In this document: piece by piece, positions 46,898-58,472 of the stretch
Layout of the letters: every line of letters begins with the position of its first letter
Numbering within the stretch: the stretch's first letter is position 1
Origin: Telopea speciosissima
Lineage: Eukaryota; Streptophyta; Magnoliopsida; Proteales; Proteaceae
Length of the DNA stretch: 64,000 bases
Assembly (NCBI RefSeq): GCF_018873765.1
Contig: NC_057917.1
Span: 53,623,464-53,687,463 of the forward strand
Direction: 5' to 3'
The notes under the pieces: generated by a model
The model's input: the letters and a program-made list of their open reading frames with translations, nothing else
What the model was told of the DNA's origin: nothing
The model's database searches: none
Position numbers and translations under genes: made by a program

Positions 46898-47665
46898 AAA
46901 AGAAAAGACACGCACCATTCGCCATCAATCACATACTAGTACATGTCATCACTTGACCATGACAATAGCAAGTGTCAACGTTAAAGATTCCCCGCAAGAT
47001 TCAAGTGCTATCATCAAAAGCATATATTTTCCTCCAAAAGTTGGTTGACTTCATCCTAACACCTCATCAATGTTGATTCCTTTCTAAAATTGGTCACTTG
47101 GTTGGTTTTTTCTTCACATTACTATCCTAGTGTCAAAACCCTTACCAAGTGAAGTGTTCCACTCAAATAAGTGAGTTGTCCACTATCAACATATGTGTTG
47201 TCCATCATTCACCAAAGAAGATAAGTGAGTTGTCTACATCAGTAAATGGGTTGTCCATTCTTCACCAAAGATGACTCCCATTCACTTAATGGGTGGACTC
47301 CTTTCTACCTCAAGCAACTACAAGCTACCTCTCCCAGTCTATAAATAGAGTTCATCTTCAAGTTAAACACTACAAAAAATAGAGTTGAAGTCTCTCTTCT
47401 CGTCTCCCCCATTTTAACTAAGTTTTCTTTTACTTCTATCTTAATATTCCCTTGTAATAACTTTCTCGCTTTGTGAGTGTTTTCCCTATGAGTGTTTTGT
47501 GTGTAGTACCATTGAGTGGGTGAGTGTTATAAAGAACTATAGTCTTCTTTCATCCTTCGTTGGATACCGATACTGGCATATGTACTTCATTTTAATTTTA
47601 ATTTTTTACTTCAAACTTCCATTGTAAGATTTTTATGTTAAGTATTTTTCAAGATAATACAATAG
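46898..47665 (+). promoter_or_regulatory. Right arm: pararetroviral intergenic region with TATA box
   Basis: Contains CTATAAATAGA at 47339-47349, followed by a leader that leads to a tRNA-Met primer site at 47751. This is the usual caulimovirid layout of pregenomic promoter, leader and minus-strand origin. The inverted counterpart is at 45625-46366. Confidence 0.7.
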
Positions 47666-47750
47666 ATCATGTATCTCTGTTTTCATAATCTCTTATCATC
47701 TTCCATATTTTTCTGCACATCTCTTGGGTGCACGGGTTTCATACCTCAAA

Positions 47751-47768
47751 TGGTATCAAAGCCATGAC
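47751..47768 (+). other. tRNA-Met primer-binding site of the endogenous pararetrovirus
   Basis: TGGTATCAAAGCCATGAC differs by one base from the TGGTATCAGAGC consensus used by caulimovirids and many retroelements. It lies between the promoter region and the movement protein region. Confidence 0.75.
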
Positions 47769-47968
47769 CTTGTATTTTTCATGGCGGAAGAGGACTATGA
47801 TAGTTTGATCTCAAGAATATGGTTTTAGATTTGTCTAATAGCTTTTCTTTAAAACGATTTGCAAGAAATGCTTAGTTGTCTCGTCATGTGGTAAGGTCTG
47901 TTTCAAGAAAAAGTAAGGGTGGTAAGACATTGATTGATTGATCGCAGCTTATAAGTTTCTTTGTTGAA

Positions 47969-48900
47969 ATGGATTCTAAATTTCAAAGATCATTTTCTCA
48001 GAAATCAAAAGATGATAGTTCTCTCCGCATTAGAATAACGTCAATTAAAACTTTTGAACATATTAATTTTGTTAAAAGTAGAAAAAAAAAAATATGGAAA
48101 AAGAACTCTGTGGGGAACGTGGCCCTTGTGCCCAGATATAGAGGGGGGTAAAATGACCACTTCGCCCTCCATGAAAGGTGGAAATGTCTACCCTATTAAT
48201 GCTTTTGTGCATGCTCTCATTGCCCTCCTTTGTGAGCAGGCATCACGTACACTCCCCCACATTGAACTCTTCTCCAAAAAGAAGAGTAGAAATTGGAGTA
48301 TACCTTCTATCTCCATAAAACAAATTTATACTAAAGGTTCGGGCTTCAACTTAAAATCTAAATTAGGTATAAAAAATAGAAAATGCTTTATCTATTCAAG
48401 GTGATCATCATAAATTTTTTTTTTTTTGTTTTTGATAGGTATCATCATAAAATTAGATTGTTATCTAAATCAATAGTTAACGATTTACAAAATAAGTATA
48501 ATTACTTGCATATAGGATTAATCCAAGTAGCCAAACTCCCCTTATTAGAAAAGATCTTCAAATATCTTCTTATGCTTGTGTAAAAGATGATAGACATTTA
48601 GATGGTAATGATTCTCTCTTCGATTTTTTTGTAGCTAGTCTTCATAGTGGTCCAATTTACTTTAACTTTTTCCTTGATTTCTCTGTAGACCTAGAAGATC
48701 CTCATATTTTAGATATTGCTATTCTCTTCTCATCAAAATTGAATTCAAAATGAAACCCGATTCTCTAAATTTAGCTATAACTTGTAGGATTTATTATAGA
48801 GCTTTGAGTACTCTTTCACCTCAAGTTGCTTACTCCCCTCAGAAGGCCACACATAAATGTTTCAAGCCAACTTGCAACATAAAACTGTGCAAGCTAAAAT
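47969..48900 (+). pseudogene. Endogenous caulimovirid movement protein region, broken
   Basis: Plus-strand text matches the 30K-type movement protein of Caulimoviridae. LHIGLIQVAKLPLLEK (about 48508-48555) is followed, after a frame change, by SGPIYFNFFLDFSVDLED (about 48640-48695) and ITCRIYYRALSTL in yet another frame. A MITE at 48096-48275 splits the N-terminal part. Several stops and frame changes make it non-functional. The role in the virus was cell-to-cell movement. Genus placement (florendovirus or petuvirus) is inferred from domain order only. Confidence 0.75.
48096..48275. mobile_element. MITE inside the viral movement region
   Basis: Left GGAAAAAGAACTCTGTGGGG and complement of right GGAGAAGAGTTCAATGTGGG. 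The flanking 9-mers aaaaaatat and aaaaagaag match at 7 of 9 positions. The ends resemble the element at 55331-55499. Confidence 0.6.
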
Positions 48901-49768
48901 GATCAAATGGGATGATGTACAAAATGGATTTTCAAGAAAGAAACTAAGGACTCCATCTCATCTAGATCCTCTTCCTGAACCTGAGATACTTACAAACACC
49001 TGATGGCGACATCTTGGTGAAACTAGACTCAATAGGTTTTTTCTCTCCGCCCATCTTATCTCGTAATTCATGCTAATCAATTCCTTCTACTATAAATCTT
49101 AGAACTAAAAGTAGCAGATTTTTAGAAAAATATAGAACTACATTAATCTTATACCCTACCTACAAACAAGCTCCTTGTTCAGAAATTAATTTTGAAGTTA
49201 ATATGATAGAAATAGATTTTCAAATAGAGAAAAAATTTCATAGAAAACGTATTATATCGCTTCCTAATAAACAAAATAGAAAATTGTTTTTAAAAAATTA
49301 TACAGGTGAAGAACAAAGACAAATTAGAGATTGGAATGAAGAACAAAATAGAATGTTAGAAAATATTTATTTCTTTACATGGTACAATTCTCTCCAACTA
49401 GAAATCCATGTTTTAGAACATATAAAATATAAAGTAGTCAAATCTTGGACTACCTCAAAATAAGAAAAATAGAGTTTGTTCATCCCCCTCAGACTACCCT
49501 TAAAATAGATACTAAAAATTCTAAACTTGTAGCTTCTCCATCTAGGGATTCTCTAATAATGGTTACTTTAAAAGAAGTAGCAAATACTAATCATATAGCT
49601 ACTATAATATAACAAAATAATTATGTTAATCTTCATTTAGAAACTCTGGGACAACAAACATTTAGAATAGAAAATAAATTAAAATGTTCTGAAATATCTG
49701 TTCCTTCTGAACCTAGATACTACTCTTCCTTATCAAATCCTCGAAGGTTATCAGTTTCAATAAAATTA
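48901..49768 (+). pseudogene. Endogenous caulimovirid polyprotein, region between movement and coat parts
   Basis: Lysine- and asparagine-rich coding-like DNA with an 86-codon open stretch at 49203-49463. It lies between the recognised movement and coat regions and is assigned by position; no motif stands out. Confidence 0.5.
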
Positions 49769-50373
49769 GAGTAAATTACACGTCACCCCCTGATTTTCAA
49801 ACGAAATTCAAATCACCTCTGATTTTTGAAAATACTCAAATCTCCCTTGTATTAGACCCAATATGACAAATTAGTCTCTACCGTTAGTTTTATGATGTTA
49901 AGTGATGATGTAACACCCCCATCCCAATAAAGGATAAATACTATAAAAGGGGGTATGACTAGGATGCTTACCAATATCCTAACCACTACCAGGATTTCGA
50001 TGTAGTGGCCAACTCACAGTCTTAAACTAATATTAAATTATAATAATATTAGAATGCAGAAAATAAAGGAATATTTCATTTCAAAAGATCAGAATTGGGC
50101 GGAAGCATTACAGATACAAAGGATTTAAAGTCCACGTGATAGACAGTTTAATGTTTTACATTTCGATCTAAAAGATTTATTAGAAACTGAAACAGTAGAA
50201 ATACTACCAAATATATACAATACTCATGATGAACAAAATAAAAGATAAAAATATATAATCTTGCCCCAATGGCACAGACCATGAGTGTACGCTATCATCA
50301 AGGTCCAAAATCATAGGCTCCGATCAGTCCATACCAAAAAGAGGATCACCATCATAGATCACCTACATACAGC

Positions 50374-50899
50374 CATAGTTGTCACGGCGTCACGGCCATC
50401 CAAGTCGGTGGAGGGGTGTCACGTCGATATATCGACATGTCGCCCGCCATGGCGTTGCCATGGCGAGCATGTCGACCATGTTTTATTTTTTATTTTCTCT
50501 ATTTTTAATGTGTTAATAGATGTATACTCAAGCCATGTTTTATTTTTTCTCTATTGTTTCTCAAGTTTTAAGAAGAAAATTCAGAAATCGAAGAAGAAAT
50601 CGAAGAGGAAAAGAAGAAATCGAAAGAAATCGAAAGAAATCGAAGAGGGAAAGAAGACAGGAAGAAGAAATCCGAAGAGGGAAAGAAGACGGAAGAAGAA
50701 ATCAAGAAGAAATCGAAAGAAATTGAAGAGGGAAAGAAGAAATCGAAGAGGGAAGAAGAAATCGAAGACAGGAAGAAGAAATCGAAGAGGGAAAGAGAGT
50801 CAGGAGGAAGAAATCAAAGAGGGTCGCCATGGCGTAGGTTGCCATGCAGCCCTCTCCAGCACCAGGACGCGTCGCCATGGCGACGCCATGACAACTATG
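50374..50899. mobile_element. hAT-like element with purine-rich minisatellite core
   Basis: Ends CATAGTTGTCACGGCGTC and (complement) CATAGTTGTCATGGCGTC. The flanks are identical 8-mers CATACAGC at 50366-50373 and 50900-50907. The core (about 50570-50820) is an irregular tandem array of gaagaaatc/gaagaggga-type units. It encodes no transposase; an open frame through it is Lys/Arg/Glu low-complexity text. Confidence 0.88.
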
Positions 50900-51560
50900 C
50901 ATACAGCTAAAAAAGGTTGCGCAACGGGGGTAAGCTCCATTGAGCCCAGTGAGGGGATGGGGAATGCACAAACATACAATTCACATATAGTCCATGATGC
51001 ATGTAAATGTTAATAGATTTTTCACCTAACAAGTAATCTGAGTCATGGTATATGCTACTGTGATAACTCGAGAGACACTGAGGGTCACTTAACCTATCGC
51101 CCCAGTGAAACCTCAATTATCACGAGGGAGCCTACGTCGGTAGAAGCCATCAGACCACCCAATGGCAGACCCTAATAGCCATCACTACCCCTGACCTGGC
51201 CTCTCCCGCCTCCACAAACATCAGGTGCTCAGACTATCCAACACATAAACCCCTGTTGGCAAGGGTCGTATCATAAGAGAGCATAAATCCTAGCCACAGA
51301 TATACTACATACAAATCCTATCGTCCCGAGAGGTATTCCGGGTGCATCAACATCTCATTTCATCTAGTACCTGGATACCAGCACGGCACGTCGCATATAG
51401 ACCAGGATGGCAAGCAATGAATATCATAAGCATTTCGAGGGTTTCGACACCGGCATACCCAACACCGTACCTGATATAATGAAATAAAGTAAACATATTC
51501 ACATTTTATCAATTCGTATCCAACATAGTTTATATGCAAGGATGCAACATGTTAAGAATG

Positions 51561-51562
<2 letters not shown>

Positions 51563-51636
<74 letters not shown>
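51563..51636. repeat. (TC)n(TA)n compound microsatellite
   Basis: About 15 TC units followed by about 21 TA units. Confidence 0.95.
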
Positions 51637-51637
<1 letters not shown>

Positions 51638-51908
51638 CCCAAACATCACCCAAAACCCACTCGTAGTTTGCTTGCTTGTCGTTCGGTGTGTTTGGTAAGA
51701 TTTGCCTTGGTGCACACACTCCCGTACCAGTTACGAAGTCTGAGGATACATGAGAATATTGTTAGAAGTGTATAGGTGGATCCCATGAGGGGTCCCAACA
51801 ATTTATTTGAAGTCTGGGTCAAGACAGCAAGGGCGGATGCAAGAATGGAGGCAGCCAGGTGAGTCCAATCCTGGATCCGTCTAGGCCAAACTCTGAAAAC
51901 ATATGGAA

Positions 51909-52105
51909 TGGACTCACGGGCTGATGTGGAACATGGATCTGCTCGTGCATCCGTCCAAACCCTGAGATTTTCCCGAGAGCGACTTGAGCTACGGGCGGAT
52001 TCACCCAGTGAGTCCGCTAGTGGCTCCGCCCCAGGCAAAGTGGTTAAGTTATACTGGACGGACTAACGGGCAGATAAACGACAGTGGATCCGGTCGTTCG
52101 TCCGT
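51909..52105. repeat. Hairpin modules A-C in the 4.5-kb LTR
   Basis: Three units of about 45-50 bp near 51909, 51991 and 52057 each pair a gggcggat-type arm with an atccgtcc or gtgagtccgc-type arm. Further units are at 52998, 53091 and 54205. Confidence 0.6.
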
Positions 52106-52997
52106 CGCCAATCTTTTAAAGTCTATGAAGATCCTCACCTCTAGCCCTTCATTCATGGAACCATAAGGGTCCCAGGGTTGGGGAGGTGAGTCCAAACCTT
52201 CGTTGGAGGTCCAAAACACATAGTCCTTTGAGGAATTTAGGGGAGACGAGATTGGATCCATCTCCAAGGTTTCTTCCCAAACCTAAACTAGGTTTTCAAT
52301 GCTTGAACAACATTCAGGTTGTCAAAACCATGAAGGCATTAAGGGAAGGAAATATAGGTCTCAAAGAGAGCATTCAATAGGGTTTGTTAGGTTTCCAAGA
52401 GAACCCCCAAGTGTTACTATTGTTAAGTTTGATAAAATACAAAACAAACTTTTTAAGTCCATCACTTTCAATCTTCACCCCTATAGGTATTATGGCTTTT
52501 AGGACCCTAAGAGGATCACCTCAAGGTCCAACAAGACCATTAAGGCCTAGCCTAAGCATTAGTTTTGGGATTCACGAGTCTGGAATCACTTTAGGATTTT
52601 TCAATTCTAGGATGAGGTCACAAGTCCCTTAGGACAGCAAGCGGGTTTTGAGGGCATCAAGGGTAGACCTTGGCACCTCGATAGGTCAATTAATTAATAT
52701 ATCTAGGGGGCACTTTAGGTGGTAATTAACTCCTATTAAAATTTATGAAGTCTCACACAAGCAGCCACAATGTGGGCGAGGTTACCGGATTAGAGTTATA
52801 TTCTAAAGTTGCTGTCAAAATACATCAGCTAAGTTTGGGCCCACTTTTGAGGGTCTTTTATTTGGATTGGGTCCACGGTTTCTTCATAGAAAATGTAGCC
52901 CTTTGAGTCTATTTTACAACGCAACTTGAATCGCGTTGATACAATATGCATAGACAAAGTTATGGCTAAAATACTGAGCAGTGATCATGCTGTAAAC

Positions 52998-53138
52998 TGC
53001 GGGCGGATTCACGAACGGATACACTTGTGTGAGTCCGCCTGTGCATCCGTTCGAACCCTGAGACATACCCAAGACATACTCGAGAGGGGTGGATCCACGG
53101 GCAGATGCACGATTGTGAGTCCGCCTCTGAGTTCGCTC
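52998..53138. repeat. Hairpin modules D-E in the 4.5-kb LTR
   Basis: Unit D starts GCGGGCGGATTCACGAACGG and continues to GTGAGTCCGCCTGTGCATCC; unit E starts TGGATCCACGGGCAGATGCA and continues to GTGAGTCCGCCTC. Both follow the same two-arm plan. Confidence 0.6.
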
Positions 53139-54719
53139 GCAGCAGGAATGAGTTTTTCAACTCTGAATTGCATCCTAATTGATTCCCAAGGCCATCAATG
53201 GCCTCACGGGTTTGTAGGGATCACTTCCAAGGTTCATTAGGGTCCTAATAACCCTAATGGCACTATGAATCAAGGCATATATGATCCATACCCAATTCCT
53301 CAACCCAAACTTGGGTTTTTGGATGAAATCCCTAGGTTTTCATGGCTTGGGTTGTGTAGTACACCATTGGGAGGATTAAGGGTGTGCAATGGCACCCAAA
53401 GGGACTAAGAACAAGCCCCACACAAAGGCATTGAGTCCCAAGTGGAATCCAAGGTCATCCCCAACCCCAAAATCCAAAACCTAAACTAATAAATAGAGAA
53501 ATGGAGGAGGAGAGATGGCTTACCTTCAATGGAGGCAGCAAGCTCAAGGCTAGGTGAGCCTTCTTTGTTCTTCCCTTCTCCCTCTTCCTTCTTCTTCTTC
53601 CTTCTTCCTTTCCTTTTCTTCTCTCCTTCCCACGTTTTGTTCTTTGGAGAAATGAGGAAAAGCTTAAGAGATTCCTCCTTTATAATTAAAATGGACCTTA
53701 GGGTCCGTTTGCCTAAGCCCTTAAACCCCAAAATCTATTTTAACTCAAGTTAGGCCTTAGGGGTAGTTTGGCTAAGGTTCTTAGGTCCAATTAGTTAGGG
53801 TATATTTGGTTTAGCTTAAGGCCCAAAATGTGTTTTAGTCTAGGGCTTATTTGGCTAGGGTCTCTTAGTTAAAATTTAAGGCCTGTTTGGGTAGGGTAGC
53901 TTAAAAGTTCATTTAACAAGAAATACATTTAAAGCTAGTTTTAGAATAAAACATGAGCCTTAAGGTCCATTTGGTTTCTCATTAAACCTCAAGTGCTAAG
54001 ATCTTAAGTCTTGTTTGGTTTAGACCTTTTACACTAAAACTCATTAAAATCATATTTGAGCCTTGTGGGCCCACATACAAGGTTAAAAAATGCAAAAGAA
54101 GGTAAGGGTGGAGGTCCATCTGGTCCAAGGGTCTGATTATAGTGTCAGGGACACAGGAATGTGGGTCCCACAGGAAAATAAACCAAAAGGGCAGGTAACA
54201 ACACGGGCGGATCTTCGAGCGGATTCAGTTCAAGTGAGTCCGTTCGTGACTCCAGTGCTACTGTCAAGGCCCAAACTTCAAGGAAAGTTGCAAGGCTTTG
54301 ACCCGTACTTCCAGGACTTCGAGGGGACACTTATAATAATATTTTAAGTTCACGGTCATAGGTGTTGACCATTGCCACCATGGCATTACCCTTTGGGTAA
54401 GGTCTAAATTGCCCCGAGGTATTAGGATATATTTCGGGTGCGGGTGTAACAGATGATGTCAGCCAGTTAAATAAATTTAAAATACTAAACTACCCTTGAC
54501 ATCCAAACATAGATTTTGAAGGGTGGTATTGTAAATTTAATTCTAATGTTTTAGTACAAGGGTAAAATAGTCCTTTCACACCAATAACTAACAGCAAACT
54601 AACACCGTTCCTGTAGAGGACGGATGAGTATTTTCAAAAATCAAGGGTGATTTGAATTTTGTTTGAAAACTAGGGGGTGACGTGTTATTTACCCATAAAA
54701 TTAAATAGACAACCATTAG

Positions 54720-56060
54720 TAGTTTCTGATGAAATGACAAAAGAATTGTCTCAAAGATTATATATCAAAAGGAAATTAAAATTACTCCCGATTCAAGTAA
54801 ATCTCATAAAATTCTAATGAAGATACTAGTTCTATAGCAAATCCTTTGGAATTTGAGTCTTCTCCTCCTTTATAGTTAAATAAAGTTACAAATTAATATT
54901 CTCGACCAACCCTTGTAGATGTCAGAATAGATGAGAAACCAGCTCTTAACGTCTATAATGGTGCATCTATCCAAGAATGGAACATTGATGGATATTCTAA
55001 ATATCAAATCATGAGTACTTGTACCAAAATCCTCATGTTTGCAAGTTCTCATGGTATCAATAAAAATTAGGCTGCTGACATCTTTCAAGCAATCGTGTCA
55101 TACTTCACTGATCAACTCCATGGATGATGGAATAACTATCTATTTCTCACCATGAGAACTGCAATTTAAAAAACAATTGTCATAGACCAACAAGGAAATA
55201 TAATTCCTAGAAGTGATGGAGATCCAATCCCAAATTCCATTTATACTTTACTCTTAGATATTGCTCAACATTTTATAGGAAAAAGTACAGATAATATAGA
55301 AAAAAAATAGAATTCAACTATTAAATAAAAGGGAAAAAGTTCTCTATCCGGGAGTGTGGCCTACGCCAGCACTCCCATGAGTCTATCTCTCTCCTCCCCA
55401 TGTGAAAAGACACCTCTGCCCCCTTATTTTAAGGAGGAGAGAGATAGACACATGGGAGTGCTAGTGTAGGCCACACTCCCGTACAGAAAACTGCTTCCCT
55501 AAATAAAATATGTAGAACTTTAACTGATTTTAGATGGTATAAAGATGTTTTCCTTTCAAGAATTTATTTACTAGAAGAATGTAATAATGTGTTTTGGAAA
55601 GATAAATTCATCTCTAGACTCTCTAAAGCTTTTGCTGAAAAAGTTAGAATGCCTCTTAAAGAAATTCTTTTAGAAAATTTATTTTATGGGGAAATAATTT
55701 TAAAAAAAAAAATTTCTCATAGGACTCGCTCTCTTTGTAATGCTCAAAATATGAAATATCAAATGAAATAATGAATTAGGAGATTTCTATTATCAATTTG
55801 GATATACAAATATAGATCCTAAAAAGTATAAAATCTTCTCAAGTTAAATTTAGAAAATCTTCTAGACCTTATTATAAAAATAGTCTAAAAAATATGAAGA
55901 ACCTAAAGCTTCTAAACCCTATATGCCAGACAATAGATAAGATAGAAATAGACAAAATAGGAATAAAGATAATTATTACATTTGTGGAATAATAGGTCTC
56001 TATGCTAGTAAATGTCTTAAGAGAAATTTCAAAATAAAGCAAATGAATTGTTTCAAGAGT
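54720..56060 (+). pseudogene. Endogenous caulimovirid coat protein region, broken
   Basis: The plus strand reads EWNIDGYSKYQIM (about 54977-55015), then text ending in an FTDQLHG block, then LTDFRWYKDVFLSRIYLLEE (about 55517-55576) and FWKDKFISRLSKAFAEKVR (about 55591-55648). These are typical of the caulimovirid coat (gag-like) domain. The zinc knuckle near 55970-56015 is decayed: only part of the Cys/His set remains (YICG, then SKC). In-frame stops and a MITE at 55331-55499 break it. Its role was virion assembly and nucleic acid binding. Confidence 0.75.
55331..55499. mobile_element. MULE-type MITE in the coat region
   Basis: Left GGGAAAAAGTTCTCTATCCG and complement of right GGGAAGCAGTTTTCTGTACG; the match continues through GGGAGTGTGGCCTAC. 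The flanks are identical 9-mers TAAATAAAA at 55322-55330 and 55500-55508. Confidence 0.92.
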
Positions 56061-56520
56061 TTAACTTAAGGGTGCTTTTGTTTGTAACCACGAATGTTAC
56101 AAATAGACTTTGTAACCTTACATATATTATCCCTAGAAGATGATGTCACTTTTTTAAAGGGCGTAACAATGTAAATTCACAATGCCCCTCATTTTTTAAA
56201 GGAAGGTTTCCGTTTCGCTCTCTGCCATCATCTCTGGTGGATGGCTGCATCTACTCATAAAGAATCTCTTCCTCTACAATGAATCTCTTTCTTCAAACCT
56301 TAAACCCTATTTCTGATTCGAGTAACAACGGAAGGAGTGTGAAGGGCAAAATGGTAAGCTCACACCCTGAAAGGGATATATTAGTCATTTGAAGGAAAAC
56401 TTAACCAACACCGTAACACCTAACTACCGGAATGGGAACTCAGACGATGCAACTATAACACAGGGGTTCGCTCTATATTTAGTACAAACCTCACGGGGTG
56501 GCAATATAATTTTCCCTTGA
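56061..56520. other. Unassigned insertion between viral coat and RT regions
   Basis: Non-viral-looking DNA. Its right edge contains ggcaatataattttccc, which resembles a MULE-type end read in complement, but I found no matching left end. Confidence 0.4.
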
Positions 56521-57536
56521 AAAAAATAATGCTCTTTTATGTAGATAACCTACGTATACATACAAAAATAGATAAATTAGAATTTAATTTTGAATATTGT
56601 GGTAGACCACGGTGTAATCATATCATTCTTTAAATCTCCTTCAATCTTTGTAAAATATGAATATACAATTAAAGTAGTTCAAGAACGACTTTCCAAAGAA
56701 TATTTCAAAAAAAATCAATTAAGAAATTTCAAGAAAAATTAGAAAATGAATTATGTTCTGAAATCCCAAGTTCACTCTAGAAAGAAAAAAACATATTGTT
56801 AAACTACCTTACATAAAAAATTTAAATGAATCTAGTATTCCCACCAAGTCTCATGCTATTCCCATGAAATTTGTGTATCAGAAACTCTGTACTTAAGAAC
56901 TTTCTGATTTACTCAAAAAATGATTAATTAGAGAAAGTCATTCTCCTTAGAGATGTTTTGAATTGTATGTAAATAATGTTGCAAAAAAGGAACGTGGAGT
57001 CCCCAGACTTGTAATAAATTATTAACCTTTAAATAAATTTCTTTAATGGATCAAGCATGCAGTTCCAAACAAACATGAGCTTATTACCAGAGTTCAAAGA
57101 TCTCAAATCTTTTCAAAATTTGACATGAAATCTAGCTTTTGGCAAATTCAAATTGCTGATGTGGATCGCTACAAAAATAATTTTCTTGTCCTTGTCTTTT
57201 GGTTAGAAAAATGCTAATTCAAAATTTCAGAAAAATAATGAATGATATTTTTCGACCTTACACTTTATTTTGTCTTGTCTATAGTGATGATACATTTTAA
57301 TCTTTTCTAAAAGTATAGATCTACATAGGAAGCATCTTCAAAATTTCTTTCAAGCTATAAAATCAAATGGTTTAATCATCTCGGTTTTTATACACAAAAT
57401 AGGACCATTTCAATTCACTAATAATTTTTTACAACTTCAAAGATTTTGTGCTAGTGTGAATTATGTTTTTGGTTTTTATTAAAAACTAGCTTTTGATATC
57501 AAGTTCCTTACTCAAAGGTTACGGAAAAATCCTTCT
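56521..57536 (+). pseudogene. Endogenous caulimovirid reverse transcriptase region, broken
   Basis: Text of a pararetroviral RT is scattered over several frames: SHAIPMKFVYQK (about 56850), GVPRLVINY (about 56996-57022), FSKFDMKSSFWQIQIA (about 57112-57160) and the catalytic YxDD box as YSDD at 57280-57291. Stops and frame changes occur throughout, so no active enzyme can be made. A protease domain may lie just upstream, but I could not see its DTG motif. Confidence 0.75.
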
Positions 57537-58010
57537 TTGTCGACCTCCACTCATAGTCAAGCTGTACAAAGAATCAAATCTCATGTAAAAACCCTTCCTG
57601 ATCCTACCCTTCTTAAAGTCCTTGAAACTGACGCTTCTGATATTGGTTATGGTGTTGTTCTCAAACAAATCTCCTTAGGGGAAAAGGATAAAGTGAGTAA
57701 AGAGAATAAAAATGCGAAAAATTTGAACAAAGAGCAGATAGTACAGTTCACTTCAAAGCTATGGAATCCACCTCAGCAAAAATATTATATTTTTCAAAAA
57801 GAAATTGTTGCAATTGTTCTTGCTTTATTAAAATTTCAAACAAACATTATTTCAAAGAAATTTGTATTAAGAATTGATTGCAAACCTTCTAAATTTGTTC
57901 TCAAAAAAGATGCGAAATTTTTGGCCATGGCAAGCCCTTCTTTCAAGTTTTGAATTTGAAATTCAACATATAAATGGTTTTAAAATTCTTTAACTTAGAT
58001 GCTGCAAAGT
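57537..58010 (+). pseudogene. Endogenous caulimovirid RNase H region
   Basis: An open stretch of 138 codons (57537-57953) has LETDASDIGYG with the first catalytic Asp, then QIVQFTSKLWNP, KEIVAIVLALLKFQ and LRIDCKPSKFVL, the layout of the caulimovirid RNase H domain. After a frame change near 57950, FEIQHINGF-type text marks the usual end of the polyprotein. This is the best preserved viral part, but it lacks its upstream partners. Confidence 0.8.
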
Positions 58011-58015
58011 ACTGT

Positions 58016-58463
58016 TTCCTTTTCACATGAGATTCTTTATCTTCTGTTTTTTTTTTCCTGCTTAGATCATGTGGAAGTTTCCATTATCCGCATCGTCATT
58101 GGTGTAATGTGCAGATTTTTTCCTACATTGACGTTGTGGAGAATTCTCTTCTTATATATATGTGTATACTAGCAAACTTGCACGTGCAAATAAACATGTG
58201 GGCATATTTAGGTGCTTAGAGTAAATTATCTTGATTTCATTAGGTAATTAATATATCATTTTTATTTCAATCTAGTGAAGATTTTCAAATACTCCAACAT
58301 ACACATTCCGTCCGACTCCCAATTTGAGGCACTTAGAACCAAAGTAACGAGGTGGTGTTGATAAAAAATTACCTTTAAAAAAAGGGATAGATTTCCACGT
58401 GTTCTTTTAAATGCACTCTATCTTCTATTACACGAAACTCTAAACTATAAAAGAAAAGGAACT
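58016..58463. other. No gene seen
   Basis: AT-rich DNA past the viral block. The tatatatatgtgtata text near 58154-58169 may mark the right integration edge, but this is not certain. Confidence 0.4.
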
Positions 58464-58472
58464 AAAATGAAA

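Larger units (their letters stand above)
49909..54451 (+). mobile_element. 4.5-kb LTR-like element (probably a large solo LTR) inside the MITE
   Basis: Starts TGTAACACCCCCATCC and ends GGGTGCGGGTGTAACA. The flanks are identical 5-mers GATGA at 49904-49908 and 54452-54456. Nothing inside resembles gag or pol, and I see no second LTR copy, so a large solo LTR is likelier than a complete element. TGTAACACC ends and multi-kb LTRs occur in Tekay/Del-like chromoviruses, but that assignment is a guess. It contains a hAT-like element, a (TC)n(TA)n tract and six hairpin modules. Confidence 0.8.
49769..54694. mobile_element. MULE-type MITE, split by a 4.5-kb LTR-like insertion
   Basis: The ends GAGTAAATTACACGTCACCC and (complement) GGGTAAATAACACGTCACCC are inverted repeats that continue inward. 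The flanks are identical 9-mers ATAAAATTA at 49760-49768 and 54695-54703, as expected for a Mutator-like element. The MITE itself is 49769-49908 plus 54452-54694, about 383 bp. It inserted into the viral coat or pre-coat region. Confidence 0.9.

Noticed and set aside
50285-51013. 242-codon plus-strand open frame rich in Lys, Arg and Glu
   Set aside because: It runs through a purine-rich minisatellite inside a hAT-like element and crosses the element borders. The composition comes from the repeat, not from a gene.
49909-54451. Complete LTR retrotransposon
   Set aside because: No gag, protease, RT, RNase H or integrase text and no internal pair of LTRs was found; a solo LTR or non-autonomous element fits better.
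47969-58010. Replication-competent integrated virus
   Set aside because: The movement, coat and RT regions each contain several stops or frame changes, the coat zinc knuckle is decayed, and several transposons interrupt the body.
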